A stretch of 64,000 nucleotides of DNA from Pseudofabraea citricarpa (Eukaryota; Ascomycota; Leotiomycetes; Helotiales; Dermateaceae). The notes under the pieces were generated by a model. That model ran no database searches. It saw only the letters and a program-made list of their open reading frames with translations, and had not been told where the DNA came from. Numbering within the stretch: position 1 is the first letter of the stretch; every line of letters begins with the position of its first letter. This document shows positions 23,301 to 37,900 of the stretch, one piece after another. The DNA lies in assembly GCA_029641185.1 (NCBI GenBank), contig JAPWGK010000016.1:62001-126000 (forward strand), written 5' to 3'. The position numbers and the translations under genes were made by a program.

Positions 23301-25591
23301 TGATGTATCCCAAAGCGACCAACCGCCTCGTGAGAGTTTTACGGTTATCCCTGTTCACGAGATTGCGACTCAGAACATTGAAGTTGCCGTGGCCGCTGTC
23401 GATCTCACACGTAAGACTGGTGACTGGACTATATACTCCTTCTCTCTCAGAGCAGCAGGCTGGACAAATACTGTTCAATTTATAGGGGCTTCTTTTGTAG
23501 TTGCTTTTCTTTTCAATTTTCCAAGTATGAAGATTTCTTCCCAAGCTAAGCTCATACTTACGGGTAAAATAGCACTGTGGTTAAAATGGTGGTCTGAGGC
23601 AAACGAGGTCCATCCAAACCAGCGAATTGGAATGTACCTCGGAATCTATTTTTTGCTTGCTGTTTGTGCTGCTGCTGGTGTGGCATATGCCTGCTGGTAT
23701 GTAATACAAGACAATCTAAACATGCAGACTCGGGGCGATGCTAACACAGTTGCAGGCAGATGATAATGCGAATGGTCTCTAGATCAGGCTTGGAGCTACA
23801 TAAGATTGTTCTCCAGACCGTTATGAGGTACACTTCAGCCTTTTATAGTACTGCAAGACTATGCTAATCTACTCAAATTAGTGCACCTCTATCCTTTTTC
23901 GTTAAGACAGACACTGGCATCACAACAAACAGGTTTGATTATGAATTCTAGGATTTAAAGACCTTACTAATAGCATGGATAGACTTAGCCAAGATATGCA
24001 GCTAATTGATATGGTTTTACCAATGGCAACTGTCAATACAGTTTTCTGTGAGCCCGTTTTTTTCTTCACTCTTCTATTTTAAGACCTGTTCCTCATACTA
24101 ACCTTATCCTCTTTCTACACAGTTGGGTCATCATGTTTGGTACAAATTATTATTATAGCGATTTCAGCAAACTATATGGCCGTCTTGATACCAGTATGTG
24201 GGGTGGTAGTCCTGTTTGTGCAAAAGTTCTACCTTCGGACTTCCCGGCAACTTCGTCTGCTCGACCTTGAAGCTAAATCGCCACTCTACTCTAATTTTAT
24301 CGAGTCTCTCAGCGGCCTAGTTACAATTCGTGCCTTTAAATGGCAGGAGCATTTTAAAATGCGCAACATTGAACTATTGGACACATCCCAGGTGCCGATT
24401 TACCTTCTGTATTCCGTTCAAAGATGGCTCAGCTTAGTGCTGGACCTAGTTGTTGCTGGACTTGCTGTGATACTTATCGTCCTTGCTGTCAAGCTTAAAG
24501 ATCAAATTAGTGGGGGATCAATTGGTGTAGCACTAGTCAACATTACGACTTTCAACATAGCCATTGTGGCTTTGGTTCGATTTTGGACAGCGATGGAGAC
24601 TTCCTTAGGTGCTGTTGCTCGTGTGAAGTCTTTTCAATCCCAGACAGCATCAGAAATTCGTTTTGGACTACCCCCAAGCCCAAACCAAGAGTGGCCAAGC
24701 AAAGGGGCGATTGAGTTCGATGGTCTGTTAGCCTTCCACAAGTAAGTCTATCTTATCTCGTTGAGCGCATACACACAACCTGCAGCTGATGCATATTACT
24801 TAGCGCCGGCTCTGAAGCTGTTCTCAAGGATTTGAGCTTCTCGGTAAAAGCTGGAGAAAAAGTTGGGATCTGTGGACGGACTGGAAGGTAGAGTAAATCC
24901 TCCGATAGCAAATATCAGTGCTAATTAAGCAAAAAGTGGCAAAAGCTCCCTCATTTTGTCTCTCTTTCAAATGCTTGATTTGGAAGCGGGCACTATTAAG
25001 ATTGATGACGTGGATTTAGCTGCTATACCCCTCGAGACGGTCCGCTCGCGCCTAAATTGTGTGACTCAGGAGCCCTTGTTTGTGCCCGGCACCGTGCGAC
25101 TAAATGCTGATTTCAGTGAGTCCTTGACTGACGCCAAACTCACCGAGGCTTTTCGGAAAGTTCGTTTATGGGACACAATCGAAGCAAAAGGGGGCCTAGA
25201 CGTGGAAATGCTCCCAGATACATTTTCGCTGGGACAGCAGCAACTGTTTTGTTTGGCCAGGGCCATGCTACGAAAGCGCTCAATCTTGGTGCTTGACGAG
25301 ATTTCCAGCAGGTAATTACATATTTTGTATTGGTTTAATGCCAAAGTCAACTAATTCCTTGCTTTATGCAGCGTCGACCAAAAAACAGACGACTTGATGC
25401 ATCAAATAATCAAAGAGCATTTCTTCAACACAACAGTGATTGAGGTGACTCATCGGCTGGACTCGATACTGAATTTTGACCGTGTGCTCCTCTTGGACCA
25501 AGGCAAGCTTGTTGAGTACGATGATCCGAAAAGGCTGCTGTCCACACAGTCGTCCTTTGCAAAGTTGTATCGCTCAAGGATGTCAGAATAG
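20349..25591 (+). CDS. ABCC/MRP-type full ABC transporter
   Basis: ATP-driven export pump, probably exporting the cluster product and giving self-protection. Exons: 20349-20552, 20630-21158, 21230-21459, 21522-21801, 21861-22094, 22146-22885, 22969-23131, 23186-23696, 23756-23827, 23882-23932, 23983-24047, 24123-24741, 24804-24887, 24937-25311, 25372-25591; 1458 aa, normal for fungal ABCC. Order: extra N-terminal membrane domain, membrane domain 1, NBD1, membrane domain 2, NBD2. NBD1: Walker A GPVGCGKTT at 640-648, signature LSRGQ at 731-735, Walker B ending FDD, switch His in VTHS. NBD2: Walker A GRTGSGKS at 1257-1264, signature FSLGQQQ, Walker B LVLDE and switch His in VTHR are intact. NBD1 has Asp where the catalytic Glu is usual, normal for ABCC, and Arg for the second signature position, which is not. 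The fourth intron (21802-21860) is the least certain. It is divergent from the NRPS. Confidence 0.92.
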
Positions 25592-26456
25592 GAGTTTATC
25601 GTATCGTTCAGTTTCAGAATGAAGGGGACAGTATAGATCAGGGCGCAGAATTATTTTCATTCTTTTGCACTATGCTAGCAATTCAAATCCATATGCAAAT
25701 AATCAAGCATTCGTTTCTCAATTATGCCGGTTCGCGCAACTAGTTTTCTGATGGTATGTAAAATATAGATACCTTCCCTACGTATGAAATTGCGCAGCCT
25801 CTGCTCTACATATACTGTCTATAGCGAAATTCAAAGTAGTGACTGGTGGGGAGCTGTCGATGAATCATGCTGAGAACGTAGCAGTGGTGTTTTCTTTCCA
25901 ACTCTGTCCTGCCATTGACACCACAACAACCCGGATTCTTTCTCTTAGACTCAAAATGGCTGAGGTTCATGGGCTGCTTCCTATTGGAACAAGAGCCCCG
26001 GCCCAGAAGTGGGACAGGGCTAAAATAGTACCGCGGCGGAATGCATGGTTAAGTTGGTGTGTATGATGCTGACATTAAGAGCCCTATGACTAGTGCTTAT
26101 TTCCCCTGGAAGCTTAGGTCTTACTTACTTGCATATAATCTGACTCTCTTTGATTAATTTCTAATAATCGTTCACCCGATCGGATCAGTGAATAATTCTC
26201 ACAGCTTACCGACGGTCATCAGATTTTGTTCGTCTGACAGTTCTGGTCTCGCATTATTTTTACAGCGAGTCTGAGTGAATGGGAGTAATAATGTCAATCA
26301 TGCTCTTATCTTCCAGAATAAGAGACGAGCAGCCCATACATAGCAAGATTTGGACAAGGAGCTGGTATTTTTAAACTGAACAGTCCCCAAAGCTTTCGAA
26401 GCACATCTAATCCAGTCAGAAAACCCTCGTCCGCCTCCCACCAGACGTTTACCAAC
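25592..26456. other. Intergenic region, transporter 3' to dioxygenase 5'
   Basis: About 865 bp of normal composition containing the transporter terminator and the dioxygenase promoter. An AT-rich 'tatttttaaa' near 26365, roughly 90 bp upstream of the dioxygenase ATG, could serve as a TATA-like element. No gene is supported. Confidence 0.5.
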
Positions 26457-27579
26457 ATGGCATTACTGGATAGCGGGGGGCATTCACAGTTGCCTATTAT
26501 AAATTATTCAAAGCTAGCACATAAAGATATTTCCGAGGTGGCGAGGCTCTTTCGGGCTTGTGAAATCTATGGCTTCTTTTATCTGACACTCGATGTTTTC
26601 ATGGAAGGAAATCACCAGAAACTGCTTGATTTCATGAGAGAATACTTCTCGCAAGATCTTGAACTGAAGATGCATGATGATCGCAAAAGCGACACTTGCG
26701 GGTATGCTATCCCCTACCCTCTATCTAGAGCCCACTGTGCACAGTGAAATTGATGTCATTTTTCTGGAAGTTACGAGCCCGTGGAGACTTCGGCCGGTGC
26801 CGTTCATAACCGCAAAGATTTCTACGAAAGTTTGAAGGTAATTGACAGGTTTTTGCCAGCAGCTTTGGAAACGTGCTGACACCTTGCTCAAGGTTCCAAG
26901 GACCGAGCTACGCTCTCAATCGACGACTCTGCCTGAAGGTATAATACCTCATCTAGGCCTTTTTGACGAATTCAGCACTATGTCGCACGAAATTGTCATG
27001 ACCATTCTGGCTTTGCTCTCTGACAGTCTCGGCTTGAGTGACGATGTACGCCTCGAGCGCTATCATCGCGACGATTACCCGACAACCTCTACGCTCTCTA
27101 TGTTTCATTATCCAAAACAGACGGTACATGACAAAGGTATCGGACATAACAAGCACACGGATCTCGGAACTCTTACCTTCCTGCTGTGTGAAGAATGGGG
27201 TCTTCAGGTCCTCTCTCCGGACACCGACATGTGGCAGTTCGTTCCGCCGAAACCCGGACATGCCATTATCAATGTGGGGGACTCCTTAAGATTCCTAGCT
27301 GAAAACAGGTTTTGCTCAGCAGTTCATCGTGTGATGCCTATTGGAGACCGGCAGGAGGAAGACAGGTACTCGATTGCATATTTCCTGAGACCGGAGAACG
27401 ATGTTAGATACCAAGATTCACAAGGTCGTACTGTGAAGGCAAAGGAGTGGCATGATGAGAAGTTTGATGTCTTCCGGGTTGCCCATGAAGTACCGGTCCA
27501 AAATGAAATTCTCACTGGGGGAATGGAAAAAAACAATAGTCTCTTAGTAAGGAAATATAAAAGTGACAACGAAAATTAA
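26457..27579 (+). CDS. 2-oxoglutarate/Fe(II)-dependent dioxygenase
   Basis: Soluble non-heme iron oxygenase of the isopenicillin-N-synthase/gibberellin-oxidase-like family. It uses O2 and 2-oxoglutarate to hydroxylate, desaturate or cyclise small molecules; here a tailoring step on the peptide is likely (inference). Exons: 26457-26701, 26771-26837, 26893-27579, giving 332 aa. The start ATG has a good context (accaacATGg). An N-terminal DIOX_N-like segment begins LPIINYS. The iron triad His192-x-Asp194 (HTD) and His249 and the 2OG-binding Arg262 (RYS) are all present, so the enzyme should be active. Intron 2 is supported because splicing joins ESLK to VPRTEL, as in homologues, with a CTGAC branch site. 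The stop codon lies only about 20-50 bp before the AT-rich block begins. Confidence 0.92.
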
Positions 27580-28284
27580 GAGTGTTAATACAATGTTATT
27601 CAGAATATGGTTTTCTACTGCATACTATAAAAATTATACGAACTTTTCTTTACAAACAAACACGGATTAAATATTCGATGATAATAATATAGTTATAAAT
27701 AGTATAAAGTATTTTATATAATAATAATAACAGTTATTTGCTCAAATAATACCCTAAACAGATTAAACTTAATCAAATAACACTTGCAGAGTATTATATA
27801 AGTAATATAGCCTGTAGTAGAATAATAAAGCGTTAGTATAAAACTAGTTATCTTAAATTATATATAAGGTTATATAAAATAAGATAAAAATTTCTAGGGT
27901 AGCTTATATATACTTATATAATCGACTTAATAACTTATAATATTACCTACCTAGGTACTTGTATATTTTATAGAAAGTAAATATATTTAAAGGTTTCTAC
28001 TAATATATTAGGTAATTATAAGTAAATAATTACTCTTATATATAATTTTATATAATTGATTAACCTAGTTATTTATAGTATATAAGAGGTTATTTTATTA
28101 TAAATTTATAAAGTAAGATAAAATAATTTCGATTAAAACGAAAAAAAAAAAAATCTAGATTAAGAATTATATCTTTTAGAATAAGGAATAAAATAAGAAG
28201 AGGTTTAAGACGTATATAATAAGAGAGAAAGCTAAAAAAATTTATATTAGTCGGGCGGCCTTTAATTAATCCTTTTAATATACG

Positions 28285-28440
28285 TTCTAGTTAGTTAGCG
28301 TTCTAGCTTTTAGTTAATTAATATTCTAGCTTTTAGTTAATTAATATTCTAGCTTTTAGTTAGTTAGCGTTTTATCTTCTAGTTAGTTAGTATTCTAGCC
28401 TCTTATTAGCTAGTATTCTAGCTTTTAGTTAGCTGAAATT
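28285..28440. repeat. Tandem array, 23-bp unit (copy 1)
   Basis: About seven copies of a 23-bp unit based on ttctagcttttagttaatta. It sits in a longer segment (about 28185-28450) that recurs in the same orientation at about 52725-53060. Differences between units are mostly C/T and G/A. Confidence 0.75.
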
Positions 28441-29240
28441 CCTTAAATCTTATCTTTTAGTTAATTACTTTCTCTTATATTCTAAAGCTTTTAATTAATT
28501 AATTTTATTATAACTCTAATAATAGTTAGTTTTAGGTTTATAATCTTTTGTTATAAATACGCTAAATAAAATCTCTCTTATTAGTTAAGACGTAATATTA
28601 TTTTTTCTTTTTTATTATATTTTTATCCTCTTAGTAATAATATCTATTATTTATTTTCTTTTCTTTTATTAATCTTTCTTTCTTATATATATATATTTTC
28701 TTTCCTTTTACTAGAAATTAATACGATTCTTAGATTACTTTCCCTAAAAATAAGTAAATATAAGAAGATTATAAGATTTTTTATTTCTTATATTTTTTTT
28801 TATTTTTCTTATAATTTTTATCTTTCTTATAATTTTTATTTTTCTTATAATTTTTATTTATTTCTTAGTATTTTTCTTCTCTTTAAATAGATCTTATACC
28901 TAAGAAATCTTTATAATAGTTTATTAAAAGAATAATAAGCGAATCTTTTTTTTATTTTCTCTTAACTTTTACTTTAACTTCTTCTTAAACTTTAATTTCG
29001 ATTCTTATATTACTTTAACTAATATATTTAATAATTATTAACTTAGAGTTATTTTTAGTTATTTCTAATAATTATTTAGAGGATAAATTTATAGTTTATT
29101 CTAAAAAATATAAGCGGCTTTTTTTTCTTAGACTTATTTAATAGATTAAATTACTTATACCTAATATCTTACTTTAACTAATTAGATATCCTTAAATATT
29201 TATTTTTAATCCTTTTTTAAGTCTAATTTAATATATATAT

Positions 29241-29600
29241 TAGTCTAGGTATAATTCTTTTTCTTTAAGCTCGATCTAATAACTTTAGCTACTTATATCT
29301 AGATTATTATTAAGTATAATTTAATAAGTCGACTAATATAATATTAGTTCTTCTCTTAGCCTAATATAATAGATTTAACCGCTTATATCTAGACTATTAT
29401 TAAGCGTAATTTAATAAGTCGACTAATATAATATTAGTTTTTTTCTTAGCTTAATATAATAAGTTCGGCCGCTTATATTTAGACTATTATTAAGCGTAAT
29501 TTAATAAGTCGACTAATATAATATTAGTTTTTCTTTTAACCTAATATAATAAATTTAATCGCTTATATCTAAATTATTATTTTTTCCTTAGATAATAAAT
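29241..29600. repeat. Tandem array, 90-bp unit, four copies
   Basis: The marker gactaatata recurs at 29331, 29421 and 29511, exactly 90 bp apart, and a more diverged first copy begins near 29241. Each unit contains 'cttatatctagactattatt'-like sequence. No coding frame is visible. Confidence 0.8.
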
Positions 29601-32600
29601 ATAATTTAAGGGACTAAGTTTCTCTTAAATACTTACGTCTTAAGTAAATAATAAGGTTTCCTTAAGTTATTAGCTTTTAATTTTTATAATCTAATTTTAA
29701 ACGTAAGTTTTTATTTAAAGATATATTTAATTTATCTTCTTAATATTATATAAAAGCTATAACCTTCAAATTAGAGTATAAATCGTTCTTACTCTTAGTT
29801 TAATATTAATCAAAGTAAGATAACTTAGAAGCTTATTCTTTAACTTAAAAATATTAGCTCTAAGGTATATAATAATTTCTCTTAGGTTAAAGTTATTAGT
29901 AAAAGTAAGAGAATATAAAATACTTAGTAATAAATTAAAAGAAAGATTATAAGTAAGTTTATATTCTTATATTTTATTTATTAATTAATTTTAGGAGCTT
30001 AAGTTTAATATATTTAAACGACTTATACGATTATTTATTTTATAATCTTAGAATTCTTAATTATCTAGAAATACTTTTTTTCTTAAGGTTAAAATAAATT
30101 ATTCTCTTAATTCTTAGCTTAAGAAAGAATATAATTATATTATAATTATCTTATAAAGATTTTTAGAGATAATAATACTTAAGATTTAATAATATTATAT
30201 ACGAGATTTTAAGGAAGTAATAAAAGCTAAAATAAAATAAAAAGCTTATATTTATTATAATATTCTTTTTTTATTAAGTAAAGCTTCTTAGATAAATATA
30301 AATAATCTAATATTATTAGTTTTTCTTAAATCTTATAAAAGTTATTATTATACTTTTACTTAGGATTATTATACGATTACTAGTAATATTATTACTTTAT
30401 ACGCGGATTATATTATATTAATCTAAAAAGATAATCTTCCTTTAAAATTCTTTATATTAAACTTTTATAATATTATTATTTATTAGGTATATTCTTTAGA
30501 GCTTAAGGGATTAACTTAAGTAAAAGAAGCGTTTATTATAAAAGCTTATATTATAGGCTTTTTTTTAAGTTATTAGAGGATATTAAAATATTAGGGGTAA
30601 CTTAGTTTAATTATAAATATCTAGTTATTATTAAATAAAACCTAAGTATACTTTTAATCTTATTATTATTTATAAAACTTACTAATTATATAATAATTAT
30701 AATTATATAAGAAGATAAGAAAGAACTTAATTAAATTATATTAGTAAGATTTTATTTTATAAATAAAAGGAAAATATTATATATTTTATAGTAATTAAGT
30801 ATAATCCTAAGTATAATAATATTTCTATTAATTATTTAATATTAGATTCCTAGGATTTAGAATTATTTATTCTTATAAAAATTAGGTAATTAATAGTTAA
30901 AAATAAGATATTTTATAAAGATTCGCTTACTTAAGAGAAATATACGATTAATCTTTAAGATAATATCTATTAGAATAAATTAGATATATAATTAAGTAAA
31001 ATCGATCCTAGAATTATTATATCTTTCTTTTATTTATTAGAGACTTATAATATAAAGCTAGATACGATTAATATATTTTTTATTACTTTTAATAATATTT
31101 AAGTTAAACTTATAATCGAGTTATAAAAACCTAGATATTTAAAGAAAACTAATAATTATATTTTCTTTAATAATAATTCTAATAATTTATAAGAGTCTTC
31201 TAATAATCTATTATCTTTTGTATTAAATATTTGATATTACTAGTATACTAAAGTAAGTCTTATAAGTTCGTATATAAATATAAATATCTTTCCGACTATT
31301 TATTTAACTTTATTTTCTTATAAGATTAAAAGTTATCTTAGTAATAAAAGTAAATTAAGGTTAAAACTTATATCTCTTAAAGTTTTTGTAAAATAATATA
31401 TAAATTATTATAGCTAAAAGTAAATTATATTAGTCCTACTATTAGTTTTAATTATATTAACTTATAATAAATTTAATTATAATATAACCTTTATATTCTT
31501 TCTTTATAATTATATTCTTATATATATTATATCTTATAATAATTTAATTTAAACTAAGAAAGAATACTAGTAAGATATAAAGTCTAATTTAAAATAACTT
31601 TTAATATCCGAATTAAAGAAGCTATTATAATATTTAATTAAAAAGATTAAGTAAATAATCTAGTTCTAAAAAAATTAATTAATAATATAAAAGTAATCTT
31701 ATCTTTTAATCTTAAGTTATAAGATAAGAAATAATATATAAGATAACTAATATTTATTAAGCTTATTTGATATAATATTTTTAGAATATAATTTATTATT
31801 AATCCTTTAAATTTAAATAATCTACTAGTATTTATTATTACTAGAATAAATCTTTTTTTATTAAACGGTTTAAGAGATATATAAGTATATCTTAAAACGC
31901 TTATTATAAAAGATTTTATTATTTTTACTAAGTTTTTTAATCTTATTATTTAATACTTTTTTAAAGAGTTATTAAAAGCTAGCTTAAGTAAACTCGAGAT
32001 TCTTAGGAAGATTTCCTTTTATTTTAGTATTATTAAATTAACTAAACGAATAATATTATATATATATAATTTTACTTAGCTTACTAGGAATTTATTTTTC
32101 TATAAATTATCTTAATAGATTTAAGAAGATTTATAATATTAAAAACGTATTCTTAAGTTTATTAACTTAATTATTATAATTACTCTTAATTAAGAGATAA
32201 TAAATCCTAAGTAAAAGCTTAATCTTACTAGGTTATATCTAGAAGTTCTTTCTAAAAATTCTTTTATTATTAACTTTATTACTATTATATATAAGAATAT
32301 AAATAATATTATAATATACTTTTAAACTTATAATTATACTTTTATATATTTCTTAAAAGAAATATAATAAGTAAAAGAAGTTAAAAATAATATATCTTAA
32401 GAGGATAAAAAGTAATTATAAAAATATATAATTATTTTATACTAGTTTTATCTCCTAAAATTATCTTATAAGGAAACTTATATTATAAAGTTTAAAGGTA
32501 TTAAGATCTATTATTTTATAATAGATATATTAATTAATAAGTTTAATCTTATAATCTCGTTTATATTATATTATAATACGAATATTACTTTTATAGGATT

Positions 32601-32945
32601 ATCTATAAAAATCTTATTAGTAATCTATTATATTATTAATTATATAATAAAAACGAAAGTATTAATAGTTATATTTATAATTTTACTTATAATAATAAAA
32701 GTTTTAAGAGATTAAATTTCGCTAGATAAATAAGATATTTAATTTCCTTTAAATAAATAAGCTTTAAAAATATATAATCGGTTTACTAGTTATATTAAAG
32801 TAAGAGAATCTTTTATAATCGCTTTTTTAAGAGATAATACTTAATATTATTATCTAAAGTTAAATTATATAATCTCTCTTAATATTTAATAATTAAAATT
32901 ATATACTTAGTAGACTTTCTTAGCTAAGAAAGAAATATTATTAGT

Positions 32946-33157
32946 TATTAGGAGGATTATATACTTTCTACTTATATCTCTTAAGTTATAAGTATTTAAT
33001 TAAGTCTTAGTACTTCGTATAAATAATATATTATATATAAGTTAACGTATTTATAGATAAATTAACTAATTAATTAACTAAGTATTAATATATATTTATA
33101 ATTATATATATATTATTTATATATATATATAACTATAAGATAATTATATTAATATTA
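32946..33157 (+). repeat. 5' LTR of the copia-like element
   Basis: Begins tattaggaggattatatac and ends aatatta. It matches 40830-41042 along its whole length. Substitutions between the two copies that I could compare are all C/T or G/A transitions. Confidence 0.8.
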
Positions 33158-34756
33158 ATTAGTAGTTTAACTTAACTATTATATAATAATCTTATATACG
33201 AAATAAGATTATAGATTAATAAGGTTTTTTAGGACTTAATATATAAAGATTCTTAATAAGATTATTAAAGGTAAATCTTAGCTTATTTATTTAATCTAAA
33301 AGGATACTTTATAGGTTTAGCTAATATAAAATAAAAGATATTATCTCTAAATAAAATATTATAACTTTAACTAAAAAAAATCTTTTATAAAACTTATAAG
33401 TAATAATAAGTTTTATAATAAAAAGAAAATATCTTATTAACCCTAAATAATAAGATAATAAAATTAATATAACTAATATAAATAAATATACTAACGTACT
33501 TATTAATACGTATATCGTAGCAAATATTAATATATAAAAGAAATAAAAGATAAAAGATAATAGATTATAAGATAATTTTAAGAATATATTTTAAGAATAA
33601 ATATTAGTAATATTTAATATAATATTAAGGGTAATTATATCTAAAGTTTATATATACTTATATATATATAAAGTATTTACTAAACTTAAATTAGGATTTA
33701 TATCTTATATTTAACTTTTAGTAAATCTCCTAAATAAGAAGAAACCTTATATATAAACTAAAGATAAGATTAAGAAATAAATAAAAGCGTATAAAAGGAA
33801 ATTCGATTTAATATATAAGCTAAAAGATCTAATATATTAGTTACTTCTACTAAGTACTTTATATAATATCTTTATAATAAGCCTAATAATAATACTAGAA
33901 TAATATATTCGATTATTAATTAAGGATATATATATTTTTCCTAGTATAAACTAAGCTTATATAATATAAAGAGAAGAATATAATTCGAACTAATATTTTA
34001 ACTCTCGTATATCTTAGTCTAATATTTACTTAAGGTTTACTAGTATCTTAAATCTAAGTCTTTAGCTTAAAAGATAACCTTTTATAACTTTATATTCTTA
34101 AGATAATCTTATATAAAGTCTTTTATAATAATAATAATACGTTTAAGAACCTAGAGTATTATTAGTTAATAAGTTAATTACTAAGTTAATAAAAATCTAT
34201 AATATATTAAATAAAAGAAAATATATAAGTAAATTATATAATATTCTTAATATAAAAATATAAGTATTTTTTAATTATTATAATAAAATAAAAATACTAG
34301 ATTATAATTATTATTTAGTATTCTTTATAATACTTTAAGATAAAACGTCTGAATTTTATTATAATAAAATATTTAGCTAGAACTACGATTTTTATATAAT
34401 AATATAAATAATAAAAAATTATTTTAAAACTAAAGAGAATAAGTAATTATATCTCTTAGAGTAATATAAGATTATATTCTAGGAAATTATCTAATAATAC
34501 CTAGATAAGTTAAAACTTAAATATCTTAAGATCTTATTTAATATATTTCGTATAATATAATAAGGATTTTTAGTTTAATATTAAAATAAGTATAACTTAT
34601 AAGATTAAATATTAAATATATATTATAATATCCTAGAGTATAATTTCGTATTTTATAAACTAGTCTTAACTTTTAAAAGGCTTTACTTAGAATTAAGATC
34701 TATTATTATTATTATTATATAATATAACTAATTATTATTATATATCTAAGAGACGT

Positions 34757-34962
<206 letters not shown>

Positions 34963-37900
34963 CACGTATAATATATAAGTTATTATAACTATTAATACGA
35001 CTAATATTAAATTAACTAAAAGTATAATAACTAAACCTAATATTACTAAAGTTATATAAAATATAATAGACTATTAAATTTTAGTTAATTTAAGAAAAAG
35101 AAAAGTTTCTAAGAGGATTAAAAAGATAAAAGAAAATTTAATAATAACTAGAAATATTATATATACTAAAAGCTAGGGTATTAGTCGAGTAATTATATAA
35201 ATAAAAAATAAACTAAGATATATATATATTATAAATCTTAAAACTAATATATCTAAGATAATAAATTTAACTAATTCTTAATTAATTTTAAAGGATTACT
35301 TATTTCGTATAAGAATTATCTTAATATTAAACTCTCTTTTAATAAGAAGATATAATAATTTAACGTATTTATTATTTCTATTAATAGCTTAAAAATAATA
35401 AGTAAGATACTTATTTAGGTTATAAGAATAATAAATAAAAGTAAATATTCTAGTAATACCTAGGTATATTAAACTAAGATAAAAGAAAAAAAGTTTTTAT
35501 ATAAATATTTCTTAATCGATTTTATTAAAAATAATATATAATTTATTAAGATAACCTTAAATAACTAGAAAATAAATTATCTTCTTATAAGATAAGATAT
35601 TCCTAGTCCTTAAATAAAGTTAATAAAAAAGCCGGTTATATATAAAATAAATAAGTATATTAATAAGAATAAATATTTATTAGAGATATTCTAAGATATT
35701 ATATTAGATATAAAAGTATTAGAGATCTTAATAATAAGAAAACCTTAGTTTTAAGTATTATAATAATAATATTTAAACTTATAATTATATACGAACGATA
35801 AAAGTAATATTATATATTTTAGGAAGAAACTCTTAATAATAAAAGAAATTATTAACCTTAAGATATTAATTAGAAATATTATATTTTATATTATATTAGT
35901 TTTAATATTATTCTTATTTTATATATAAGATATAAATAAGATATTTATATAAATCGATAACCTATAAAATATTTTTATTTAAGGTAAGAAAATTATATTT
36001 TTAATACGAAAATAAGAATATTTATTTATATTATTAAACTAATTAAAGGTAATTATATTATATTATCTAATAAAATCTAAGTTTAATTAGGTATATTATA
36101 GATTTAGATATTCTTTTATATAAAGATTAATAAAGATTCTTAAGAAAATAAATTAAGATTTTAAGATTCTAATACTTAAGGACTTTATAAAGTTTTATAA
36201 GTATTATTAAATATATTCTAAATTACTAGGGCGATTTAAATTTATTATTAAGGAAAATATAAATTTTAATTATTTGATAATAATTAATATTATATATTTA
36301 GATAAAAAACTAGTAATATATATAATTAATAAAGTAATATTATTTAATATAATAAAGTTTCTAAAAGATATAAAAATAAAAATAATATAAAATATATTTT
36401 ATATATTATAGATTAATATATACCTCGGTTTATTAGATTTCTTTATATATAATATTAATATAAACTTTATAGTATCTAAGTTTTAATAAAATATATTAGT
36501 AATAATAACTAAGACTAAGAAAGTTCTTATAAAAACTTATAATAATATTAGGAAAATAAAAAGATATTATATATTTTTATAATATATATACGAAATACTT
36601 TATATAAAATTAAAAGATAAATATATTAATAAAAATATTATTCTTTAGATAATTATAAAAGCTATTAATAATTCTATAAGACCTAATAAACTAATACTTA
36701 TACTACTCGTTTTTAGTATTTACCTAAGGATAAGCTAAGATAATACCTTAGTTATATTTATAATAAAGCGTAAGAAGATAATAAACCTAATAATATAAGA
36801 AGTTAAACGCTTTTATACCTAGTAATTAGTTAAAAAGATATTAGCTATATAAAATAACTCTCGTATAAACTTAATAGTATTATTATTATTATAATTAAAT
36901 ATCTTAATATAAAAAGAGAAATAAGAATAAAAAAGATTATATAAGTTAATTAATATTATAAGTAAAACTTATATTATTAATATATCTTATAACCTAATAA
37001 ATTTTTATTTAACTATTATAAAACCTTTTAACTTAAAGTTATAAGATAGCTAACTTAAAGAATTAATTATAAGAATATAAGGCTTATATTAAGAATAAAA
37101 AATAACTAGAAGATAAAATTATAAGTACTAGAAGATATTATCTAAACTAAGTAAATTTATATAATACTTATATAACTAAGATTTATATTAATAGTTATAT
37201 TATTATAAAAATTAATTTATTCTCTTAATAAAAGAATTTCTTATAATAATAAAAAGTCTAATAAGAATTTTATAGTCTAATTTTTATTTTCTTACGTATA
37301 ATATCCTTTTAATAAGTTATCCTAGCTTATATAAAATATAAGTAATATAAGATAAATAATATTATTAATATATTTAACTTATAAGAAGATTAACGATCTT
37401 AAGCTTTTAAAATAATTTTAGGAGTTAGGTATTATTATAATACCTAGGTAATCGTTTAAGAAATCTACTAGGAAAAAAGTTAAAGAATTAATTATAAATA
37501 ATATTTTCGAATTTATTAGATTTAATTTATAATAATATAAAAGAAAGATTTTTAACTTCTAGTTAATATATAAAGTAAAAGAAAAGAAAATAATAACTTT
37601 ATATAAAAAGACCTATTATATTATTTAAGCTTATAATAATATAAGAAAATAATTCGTATTAACTTAGTTACTAATAATCTAAAAATAAGCTAATACTTAT
37701 TTATTACTCTTATTATCTCGCTTAATTTATATAAATATACCTTTTATTATTATAATATTACCTAAGTATATATTTAATCTATTATAAATTTAACTTATTA
37801 GATTCTTATATACCTACTAAAAGAAATCTAATACTAATACCTAAAAGATATAATTATAATAATAAGAAAGTTATTATATAATATTCTAAAAGTAAATATA

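Noticed and set aside
24880..24940. Extra Arg in the NBD2 Walker A motif
   Set aside because: It appears only if the exon is read without splicing. The codon split by the intron is AG|T, giving the normal GRTGSGKS.
25839..26066. 75-residue plus-strand frame between transporter and dioxygenase
   Set aside because: No recognisable features and no partner exons; treated as intergenic.
28285..28440. CRISPR-like array
   Set aside because: The repeats are contiguous with no unique spacers and the genome is fungal; this is a plain tandem repeat. The same holds for the other arrays.
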